A stretch of 41,457 bases of DNA from Burkholderiales bacterium (GTDB lineage Bacteria > Pseudomonadota > Gammaproteobacteria > Burkholderiales > Burkholderiaceae_C), in the NCBI GenBank assembly GCA_028872015.1, contig JAGWLO010000030.1, positions 1 through 41,457 of the forward strand, given 5' to 3'. Below are positions 36,505-41,457 of the stretch, piece after piece. Both the position numbers and the translations under genes were made by a program. The notes beneath the pieces are model-generated. The model was not told the origin of the DNA. It searched no databases and saw nothing but the letters and a program-made list of their open reading frames with translations. How positions within the stretch are numbered: position 1 is the stretch's first letter; each line of letters begins with the position of its first letter.

Positions 36505-36908
36505 GCGACAACATCCCCACCCGCGCCGGTGGCCTGGGGCCGGCAGCGGCCACGGGCGGCGCGGTGGCGTCGCGACCCAGCGTCATCCAGCTCGTGTTCC
36601 GCGAGAAGGGTGCGCTTTATGCGGCCTACATGCCGCTGCTGACCGACGGCGGCCTGTTCGTGCCCACCACGCGCGACTACCGCATCGGCGACGACATCTA
36701 CCTGCTGCTGTCCTTGCCCGACGATCCGCAGCGGTTTCCGGTGGCGGGCAAGATTGCCTGGATCACGCCGGCCAACGCGTCCGGCGGGCGCACCCAGGGC
36801 GTGGGCGTGCGGTTCCCGAACGACGAGAAGTCGCGCCAGCTGAAGCTCAAGATCGAAGAGATCCTGGGCACCAGCATCCAGTCGGCCAAGCCGACGCAGA
36901 CGCTCTGA
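36501..36908 (+). CDS. pilZ: PilZ-domain protein (type IV pilus PilZ type)
   Basis: A 135-residue single PilZ domain: VIQLVFREKGALYAAYMPLLTDGGLFVPTT, then DDIYLLLSLPDD, then VAGKIAWITPANASGGRTQGVGVRF. Like the PilZ of type IV pilus biogenesis, and unlike c-di-GMP receptors, it lacks an RxxxR motif at the N-terminus and starts directly at the beta-barrel. Its place between holB and tatD is the classical pilZ position. Probable role: pilus assembly through PilF/PilB and FimX-type partners rather than direct c-di-GMP binding. Confidence 0.93.
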   Translation: MSDNIPTRAGGLGPAAATGGAVASRPSVIQLVFREKGALYAAYMPLLTDGGLFVPTTRDYRIGDDIYLLLSLPDDPQRFPVAGKIAWITPANASGGRTQGVGVRFPNDEKSRQLKLKIEEILGTSIQSAKPTQTL

Positions 36909-36961
36909 TCCACCGCGCCGGCCGCTGCCTCGTCGGCGGCGCCGGTGCCAGGCCCTTGCCA

Positions 36962-37744
36962 ATGTACGTCGATTCGCACTGCCACCTGAGCTTTCCCGAG
37001 CTGAGCGGGCGCCTGCCCGAGATCCGCCAGGCGATGCGCGACGCCCAGGTCGATCGCGCGCTGTGCATCTGCACCACGCTGGAGGAGTTCGACCGCGTCC
37101 ATGCGCTGGCCACCGCGCACGACAACTTCTGGTGCAGCGTCGGCGTGCACCCCGACAACGAGGGCGTCGCCGAGCCGACCGTGGAAGACCTGGTCCGCCG
37201 CGCCCGCCTGCCGCGCGTGGTGGCCATCGGCGAGACCGGGCTGGATTACTTCCGGCTGGGCGAGCGCAGCCCGGCCGACATGCAGTGGCAGCGCGATCGA
37301 TTCGCGGTTCACATCCGTGCCGCGCGCGCCACCGGCGCGCCGCTGGTGGTGCACACCCGCAGCGCCAGCGCCGACACCCTGGCGCTGCTGCGCGACGAAG
37401 GGCAGGGCGCTGTGCGCGGTGTCTTCCACTGCTTCACCGAGACGCTGGAGGTGGCACAGGCGGCGCTGGCGATGGGCTTCCACATCTCGTTCTCGGGCAT
37501 CCTGACTTTCCGCAACGCGCGGGCGCTGCGCGAGGTGGCGCGCGAGGTGCCGCTGGAGCGCTGCCTGATCGAGACCGACAGCCCTTACCTGGCGCCTGTA
37601 CCCCATCGCGGCAAGACCAACCAGCCGGCCTGGGTGACCGAGGTCGCCGCGGCGCTGGCGACGCTGAAGGGTCTGGACGCCGCCGTCGTGGCCCAGGCTA
37701 CCAGCGCCAATTTCGAGCGCCTGTTCGGGCTGCCAACGGCTTGA
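36962..37744 (+). CDS. tatD: TatD-family metal-dependent hydrolase (DNase)
   Basis: A 260-residue TIM-barrel hydrolase. Metal ligands: DSHCHL at the N-terminus, Glu in AIGETGLDYF, His in LVVHTRSA, His in VFHCFTE and Asp in IETDSPYLAP. Length is normal. Members act as 3'-5' DNases or D-aminoacyl-type hydrolases. It ends the mltG-tmk-holB-pilZ-tatD cluster, 53 bases after pilZ. Confidence 0.94.
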   Translation: MYVDSHCHLSFPELSGRLPEIRQAMRDAQVDRALCICTTLEEFDRVHALATAHDNFWCSVGVHPDNEGVAEPTVEDLVRRARLPRVVAIGETGLDYFRLGERSPADMQWQRDRFAVHIRAARATGAPLVVHTRSASADTLALLRDEGQGAVRGVFHCFTETLEVAQAALAMGFHISFSGILTFRNARALREVAREVPLERCLIETDSPYLAPVPHRGKTNQPAWVTEVAAALATLKGLDAAVVAQATSANFERLFGLPTA

Positions 37745-37771
37745 GGTGGAGTGGGCCACCCTGACAAGCGT

Positions 37772-37788
37772 GTCGGAAGTCATCCGAC
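37772..37788 (+). terminator. Weak hairpin after tatD
   Basis: GTCGGA-AGTCA-TCCGAC gives a perfect six-base-pair stem and a five-base loop, 28 bases past the tatD stop. It is followed by GGCCGCTTTG, which is a poor T-tract. It could be a weak terminator or attenuator. Confidence 0.35.
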
Positions 37789-37881
37789 GGCCGCTTTGTC
37801 GCGCGCCCGACTACGAACGCGTTTTGCTGCCGCGTAAAGTTTCCGATAACGGCTGAGATGCCAACCCTTGGAGTGTCGGAG

Positions 37882-38127
37882 ATGACCCAGCAAGCTGCCG
37901 TGCGCAACCCGTTCATGCTGATGATCAGCCCCGAGATCGTGCTCGCGGCGGTTGAGCAGTCTGAGCGGCTGAGTCAACTCAGCCGGCATCTGTGCAGGCC
38001 GCTGGACCGCGTCGGGCCCCCGGGCACCGGCGCGCTGGCCTCGGGCGGCTCCGACGGGGAAGCCGACATCGACGGCACCCGGGCGATCGGCGCCGACGAC
38101 ACCGACGCGCTGTCCAGCGCGAACTGA
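37882..38127 (+). CDS. Small uncharacterised protein (81 aa)
   Basis: ATG at 37882 has GGAG eight bases upstream; ATG at 37858 would add eight residues. The first half (VRNPFMLMISPEIVLAAVEQSERL followed by LSRHLCRPLDR) is an ordered, amphipathic helical segment. The second half is acidic and disordered (SDGEADIDGT...DDTDAL). It looks like a real gene because ordered sequence, ribosome site and codon use agree. Similar short proteins occur in related Burkholderiales, as far as I recall. Function unknown. Confidence 0.62.
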   Translation: MTQQAAVRNPFMLMISPEIVLAAVEQSERLSQLSRHLCRPLDRVGPPGTGALASGGSDGEADIDGTRAIGADDTDALSSAN

Positions 38128-38144
38128 GCGGCAGCGGCTGCCGC
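38128..38144. terminator. GC hairpin between two convergent small genes
   Basis: GCGGCAG-CGG-CTGCCGC, seven base pairs with a three-base loop, fills the 19-base gap between the 81-aa gene and the convergent 204-aa gene. There is no T-run. It may end both transcripts. Confidence 0.35.
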
Positions 38145-38146
38145 GA

Positions 38147-38761
38147 TCAGCGGCGGCGAAGGTCCGTGCCGGGCCTGCGCAACCACATCAGCGCCAGCAC
38201 GGCCAGCACCGCGGCGAGCACCCAGTGCCGGTGGTCGCGGATGAAGCCGACCGCGTCGCGCGGCCAGGCCAGCAGGCGCATCAGCCACGGCGCCGACGCG
38301 ACATCGCGTCCTCCACCGTCGCCCGGGCCGTAACCCGGCGCCGTGCCGGCCCGCGGATCGAAGGCGGCCAGCTGATCGGCCTGCGGCGACGAGGCCGTAC
38401 CGCTGAACAAACCGCCGAAATGCGGTGCCTGCGGCAGCGGCGTCGGCCTGTCGGCGCCTGCTGCCTCTGCAAGGCGGCTGCGCCTCGGGGCCGAGCCCGC
38501 CTTGCTGGCCGCCGCGGCGTTACCAGCGATCCCTTGCGAGCGCGCCTGCAACTCGATCAACAGGTCCACGGTCTTGTTTCCGCTGGACCCGTGCAGTGCG
38601 TCCGACGCCGGCAGCGCAGCCGGCGCGTCCGGCGCACCGGTCATCTCGACCAGCGGCGCCGAGCGGGTGGTGTCGCCAGGGTCCACGGGGCTAGCCCACG
38701 CCGACCGGGTGGTGAGTGAAGCGCTCAGCAGCAGCGCTGCAAGAACTTGGTTGCGATTCAT
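38147..38761 (-). CDS. Exported, C-terminally membrane-anchored protein of unknown function
   Basis: A 204-residue protein I do not recognise. It has a Sec signal peptide (MNRNQVLAALLLSASLTT, cleavage about AWA-S at 24) and a long Ala/Pro/Ser-rich, probably disordered middle. One conserved-looking helix contains NKTVDLLIELQAR. A C-terminal membrane helix (HWVLAAVLAVLALMWL) and a basic tail (RRPGTDLRRR) follow. This layout resembles small periplasmic proteins tethered to the inner membrane. It converges on the 81-aa gene. Confidence 0.6.
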   Translation of the reverse strand: MNRNQVLAALLLSASLTTRSAWASPVDPGDTTRSAPLVEMTGAPDAPAALPASDALHGSSGNKTVDLLIELQARSQGIAGNAAAASKAGSAPRRSRLAEAAGADRPTPLPQAPHFGGLFSGTASSPQADQLAAFDPRAGTAPGYGPGDGGGRDVASAPWLMRLLAWPRDAVGFIRDHRHWVLAAVLAVLALMWLRRPGTDLRRR

Positions 38762-38847
38762 CGGACTGGCTCGCAGGACTTCGGCCTGTCTTGGCCGCGC
38801 GCCGACCGATGCAAACGGCGCGCCCGGTCAGGCCGCGTCGCGGCGAG

Positions 38848-39300
38848 TCAATGCCTTAGCCGTGGCGGCGCCACCGGACGGTCAGCTGCCTGTAACGACG
38901 TCCGACAACGTCCTAATTGTGCACGATGTATATCAGAAACCCTGCCCGATACTGGTTTCGATTCTCCGTGGAAGGCTTCGAGATACTCCAGTTCCTCGCG
39001 TACCTGGTCCTGCATCTCGGCCAGGTCGGGAATCGACGTCTGACGCTGGAAGTACTCGGCCATGCCGGGCGGGAAACCCGGCAGGTACCTCTGGAAACCC
39101 TGCTCCAGCAGCCGGGTTGCAAATGCCTCGGCCAGGTCCTGGGCGAATTGATGGGCGGCGTTGCAGCTGGCAGGCATTCCGACAGCGGCCCAGGCATCGG
39201 CCTGTCGGCACAGGGCGTAGTAGGCGGCCAGGGCGTGCCGGGTGGCATCCTCGGCGGACAGCCAGCGGTAGGCGTTGGGAGTGCGGGCGTTCAGTCGCAT
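38848..39300 (-). CDS. Uncharacterised 150-aa helical protein in the right-end accessory region
   Basis: ATG at 39300 follows GAGGTGACCCC, a good ribosome site, only five bases after the gene upstream, so the two are coupled. The protein is mostly helical: YRWLSAEDATRHALAAYYALCRQADAWAAVG, then HQFAQDLAEAFATRLLEQGF, then DLAEMQDQVREELEYLEAFHG. No signal peptide or membrane helix. The last 30 residues look like an unrelated tail, as if the frame ran past its normal end. Probably part of a phage-like element. Function unknown. Confidence 0.55.
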   Translation of the reverse strand: MRLNARTPNAYRWLSAEDATRHALAAYYALCRQADAWAAVGMPASCNAAHQFAQDLAEAFATRLLEQGFQRYLPGFPPGMAEYFQRQTSIPDLAEMQDQVREELEYLEAFHGESKPVSGRVSDIHRAQLGRCRTSLQAADRPVAPPRLRH

Positions 39301-39304
39301 GGGG

Positions 39305-40261
39305 TCACCTCGAGATGCTGGAGCTGGGGCGGCAGGCGGCTTGCACGATGGCGGCGAACACTCCCGCACCTGGCGGGGCGCCACCCCGTCCCGGGTCCGG
39401 GGTATGGGGCGCAGCCCCATGGCCAGCAGAGGCCGGGGTACCCGGCCGGGCCACGGGCTGAACACCAGCGGAGCGCTGCTGCGAGCCCTGCCCAGGCCCC
39501 GCCGCGGGCGCGGTGGTGGTGCTTGCGGCCCGGGTAGCCAGCGCGCCATGGACAGCCGGCTGTTCGGCCTTCCCGCGTGCCTGGGTGCTTGGCGCGATGT
39601 CGGGACCGGGGGGCGGCTGCTGCCACGCGCAGCGGGGCGGCATCAGACCCCAGGCCCTGGCGAGCGCAACGCCTGCCGACCCGTGCGCACCGTTCTGGTG
39701 CGACCCTGAGGACTCGGGGACCGACGCGCAGGCCGTGCTGGAGGGCGAGCGCAGCGAGCCCTGGGCTTGTCTCAGTTCCCACAACGCATACGCGCTGCTG
39801 CTTTTTGCGGCACCTTCATAGCTGAGGTGCGCCGCCTCGGCCGGCTCGATGGCCGGCCACGCGAGGCCCTGGGGGCACTGTTCTGGTGCAACGAGGGCTG
39901 GCCAGGCCAGGGGTGCAGTTGCTGCGGCGGGCGCGGTGGGTGCCGCATCCAGGCCGGCGAGCTGGCGGCGCAGCGCGTCGCGTTCCTCGCCCAGGGCGCG
40001 GGCGAGCTGGAAGTACAGCGTGGCGTCGTTGGTGGCCTGGGCGTCCAGATGCGAGCGGCCCCAGCGCGTGAGCCAGAACAGCGCCAGGCATGCCGCTCGC
40101 GGCGCGGTGCCGGTGACGTGCCAGCGGTAGACGGTGGAGCGGCCGACGCCCAGGACGGCGGCTACGCGGGCTGCGGGCGGGCGTCCCAGGTCGTTATGGA
40201 TCGCGTCCCAGATTGGGAGCGCGGCCGGGGCCTTGTCGATCGAGAACAGGCTGCCGTGCAT
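39305..40261 (-). CDS. Helix-turn-helix protein of phage-associated type, long Ala/Pro-rich tail
   Basis: A 318-residue protein. Residues 1-104 are well ordered: FSIDKAPAALPIWDAIHNDLG, a helix-turn-helix at 32-50 (AAVLGVGRSTVYRWH), then APRAACLALFWLTRWGRSHLDAQATNDA and a coiled segment at 82-104. I associate this type of N-terminus with proteins near filamentous-phage replication genes in beta- and gammaproteobacteria. From residue 105 the sequence is Ala/Pro/Gly/Gln-rich and probably disordered. A ribosome site (GAGG) lies six bases before the ATG at 40261. Probable DNA-binding regulator; target unknown. Confidence 0.6.
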   Translation of the reverse strand: MHGSLFSIDKAPAALPIWDAIHNDLGRPPAARVAAVLGVGRSTVYRWHVTGTAPRAACLALFWLTRWGRSHLDAQATNDATLYFQLARALGEERDALRRQLAGLDAAPTAPAAATAPLAWPALVAPEQCPQGLAWPAIEPAEAAHLSYEGAAKSSSAYALWELRQAQGSLRSPSSTACASVPESSGSHQNGAHGSAGVALARAWGLMPPRCAWQQPPPGPDIAPSTQARGKAEQPAVHGALATRAASTTTAPAAGPGQGSQQRSAGVQPVARPGTPASAGHGAAPHTPDPGRGGAPPGAGVFAAIVQAACRPSSSISR

Positions 40262-40659
40262 GGTGGCCTCGTGCCAGCTATTTAGCCCACCCCTAAGTCG
40301 CTGATGCCATAGCTCTTTCTCTCTGGGGCGGCCGATAAGCTGTAGGCCGAATTTAGTCTTCGGTGGAGCTGAAAGCAGCGCCACATCCGAAGCGGTCCCG
40401 TAGATTGGCCGCGTTTCAGCCGACGTGCATGTAAATTCGGCCGACATGGCGCCAGGCCGCCACTCTGAAGCGACCGCGGCAAGTAGCCGGTGCGGAATCG
40501 ATACGGGGCCGCCCAACGACGAGAGCAGGCTGATGATCGCTCTGCGCTCTCGGGGTCAGGTTCAGAACCGTACTGTCCAGCCACCGAACACACCACCGAG
40601 GCTCACCAGCAGGTCAATCACGCGCTGCAGCATACCGACAACCGACTCGGTTGCGGCGC
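40262..40659. other. 398-base stretch without a convincing gene
   Basis: Open frames exist in several registers but none has sensible composition. The part from 40300 on is visibly less GC-rich than the genes to the left. It holds an 11-bp inverted repeat with a 76-base gap and repeated CGGCCGA words. It also carries the end of a minus-strand frame reading through from the overlapping winged-helix gene. Likely regulatory or non-coding phage-type DNA. Confidence 0.5.
40345..40442. repeat. Inverted repeat GGCCGAATTTA / TAAATTCGGCC
   Basis: Perfect 11-base arms at 40345-40355 and 40432-40442, 76 bases apart. Related words GGCCGATAA (about 40330) and CAGCCGACGTGCATG (about 40418) flank them. Lying upstream of the helix-turn-helix gene, they could be paired operators or the stem of a structured element. 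Confidence 0.55.
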
Positions 40660-40899
40660 TTACACGCCCTTTGCGGGCTTGTAGATCTTCGATGGAAAGT
40701 GCCGATCCAGGTTCACGACGTCGTTCGACAGGCTCTTTAGGTTCCTGTCGGGGTGCAGCTGCCGCATCGCTTGCACCAACTCTGTGTAAGTCAGTCCCTC
40801 TGGGTGCTGCTGCAGTAGTTCTACAGCCGCCAACCTGATGCGCGCGCGCTGATTGGGGCGCTTCTTCTGCGCAGTCGAGGTAGTCACGTGAGGCTCCAT
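40660..40899 (-). CDS. Small winged-helix-like protein (79 aa)
   Basis: After a basic start (TAQKKRPNQRARIR) the sequence AAVELLQQHPEGLTYTELVQAM followed by LKSLSNDVVNLDRHFPSKIYKPAKG has the helix/turn/helix/wing rhythm of HARE-HTH-like or small winged-helix domains. No ribosome site is obvious before the ATG at 40899. It is divergent from the XRE regulator, like a paired control switch. A second open frame overlaps its 3' half on the same strand. Confidence 0.5.
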   Translation of the reverse strand: MEPHVTTSTAQKKRPNQRARIRLAAVELLQQHPEGLTYTELVQAMRQLHPDRNLKSLSNDVVNLDRHFPSKIYKPAKGV

Positions 40900-41007
40900 C
40901 CAGGCTGTTGATCCGGACCGGACCGCTGCCGCCTCGTCAGCCCGTCGTTTGGTGGCGAAGCGTCAGAGATAGTCTGATTTCGAATATTCTAAGTTCGCAT
41001 CGACTCT

Positions 41008-41031
41008 TGGGCCACAACAAGACGTGGCCCA
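41008..41031. promoter_or_regulatory. Perfect inverted repeat abutting the XRE start codon
   Basis: TGGGCCAC and GTGGCCCA, eight-base perfect arms with an eight-base spacer, end on the A of the ATG at 41031. There is no separate ribosome site between the repeat and the start. It can be an operator for the encoded repressor or an RNA hairpin that hides the start codon. About 25 bases upstream, CGAATATTC...TTCG is an AT-rich partial repeat that may hold the -10 region. Confidence 0.6.
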
Positions 41032-41360
41032 TGTCTCAGAAGCCGTTTCCGCCGCCGTACGACATCCTCACCGATCTGCTGGTCGCTTCGCGCCGCGCCA
41101 GCGGTGTGACGCAGAAGGTCTTGGCAGAGCGCCTCTCGATTGGCCAGAGCTCTGTCAGCAAGGTTGAGCGAGGCCTGCAACGCTTGGACCTCATCGAGCT
41201 ATATCGTTGGCTCTCGGCGCTGGGCGCGCCGAGTCTTGCCGAGTTTGCGAGCGCGTTTGAGATGCGAGTCGGGGCCCAGACCGCTGTTGAGCGGCGCTGG
41301 GTCCGCAGAAGGGGCAGCTCAGTTGACCAGGGCGATCCAGTCCGCAAGCGGAGAGCCTAA
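41031..41360 (+). CDS. XRE-family helix-turn-helix repressor
   Basis: A 109-residue protein with a typical XRE domain at about 15-70: LLVASRRASGVTQKVLAERLSIGQSSVSKVERGLQRLDLIELYRWLSALG. A basic C-terminus follows (ERRWVRRRG, RKRRA). An upstream in-frame extension is open to 40908, but ATG at 41031 gives the usual start just ahead of the domain. Divergent from the small winged-helix gene, it resembles a phage or toxin-antitoxin style repressor. Confidence 0.8.
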   Translation: MSQKPFPPPYDILTDLLVASRRASGVTQKVLAERLSIGQSSVSKVERGLQRLDLIELYRWLSALGAPSLAEFASAFEMRVGAQTAVERRWVRRRGSSVDQGDPVRKRRA

Positions 41361-41396
41361 GGGGACGCGGCACCCCGACCCCGATTTCGGCCACTT

Positions 41397-41457
41397 TCAA
41401 GCCAATGCGCCGGAAATTTGGCCTCGCAGCCACCGCAGCGCCAGCTTCTCGGCCACC
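41397..41457 (-). CDS. C-terminal end of a possible unidentified gene at the right edge
   Basis: A minus-strand frame enters from the right edge and ends EKLALRWLRGQISGALA-stop at 41397. The downstream bases contain repeated TGGCC words (GCATTGGCTTGAAAGTGGCC), similar in style to the multiple end repeats of IS21-type elements. Too little is visible to name it. It might be the end of a transposase gene or chance. Confidence 0.22.
   Translation of the reverse strand, partial: VAEKLALRWLRGQISGALA

Larger units (their letters stand above)
38848..41457. mobile_element. Right-end accessory region, possible filamentous-phage-like or mobile remnant
   Basis: From about 38.85 kb to the edge, recognisable housekeeping genes stop. 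The genes present are a helix-turn-helix protein of phage-associated type, a coupled protein of unknown function, a divergent winged-helix/XRE pair and a low-GC control region with inverted repeats. No replication initiator, coat, Zot or integrase gene is visible, so this is only a border or remnant. Exact limits are not determinable. Confidence 0.35.

Noticed and set aside
37835..37849. TAAAGTTT next to CCGATAA, resembling a flagellar sigma-28 promoter
   Set aside because: The two elements touch with no spacer, whereas sigma-28 promoters need about 11 bases after TAAAGTTT. No flagellar gene is nearby.
38916..38943. dif-like XerC/XerD site (central TGTATA exact, left arm about 6 of 11 matches)
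   Set aside because: The XerD arm, normally the best conserved part, matches only about 3 of 11 bases, and no second copy or xer-using element end was found nearby. It is worth remembering only because of the phage-like genes to its right.
40425..40838. Plus-strand open frame of 137 codons in the right-end region
   Set aside because: It is antisense to the small winged-helix gene, rich in Ser/Arg/Pro/Thr with no ordered segment, and lacks a ribosome site.

Overview
The window is a GC-rich stretch (about 70 percent G+C by eye) of what looks like a betaproteobacterial chromosome, most likely order Burkholderiales. Support comes from the DUF4936 gene, the ygfZ / mltG-tmk-holB-pilZ-tatD block, extreme third-position GC with long meaningless antisense frames, and frequent ATGA stop/start overlaps. 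I saw no rRNA, tRNA or CRISPR array.

Left part (1-9.8 kb). A minus-strand group (serine hydrolase, acyl carrier protein, ketoacyl-ACP synthase, exported TPR protein) runs off the left edge. It is divergent from an OmpR/TctE-type two-component system. Next come dusA and three tightly coupled genes, mtnP, mtnA and a FucA-like class II aldolase. Their content matches the dihydroxyacetone-phosphate (DHAP) shunt for methylthioadenosine rather than the full methionine salvage pathway. A DMT-family transporter follows tail to tail.

Middle (9.8-26.2 kb). A long minus-strand polyamine block contains an omega-amino-acid:pyruvate aminotransferase, PuuB, PuuD, PuuA, the putrescine aminotransferase SpuC and the putrescine importer PotFGHI, with a TonB-dependent receptor and the DMT transporter downstream. 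An Lrp/AsnC regulator is divergent from it across a perfect 15-bp palindrome, and agmatinase (speB) lies beyond. Together they would take agmatine and putrescine toward GABA and succinate. The aldehyde dehydrogenase step (PuuC) is missing here. Isocitrate lyase (aceA) is divergent from speB behind an AT-rich, palindrome-rich control region.

Right part (26.2-38.8 kb). This holds a GntR(YtrA)-ABC exporter operon with a candidate autoregulatory operator, then an operon of lipoprotein, ECF sigma factor and anti-sigma factor with an ECF-like promoter. After these come an iron-dependent alcohol dehydrogenase, an unusual hotdog-thioesterase/GNAT fusion, DUF4936 and ygfZ, the mltG-tmk-holB-pilZ-tatD housekeeping cluster, and two uncharacterised small genes.

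Right edge (38.8-41.5 kb). Gene style and base composition change. Here are an unrecognised 150-residue protein, a DNA-binding protein of a type I associate with filamentous-phage neighbourhoods, a small winged-helix-like protein with an open overlapping frame, and an XRE repressor whose start codon sits against a perfect inverted repeat. This looks like part of a phage-like or other mobile element and is the least explained part of the window.
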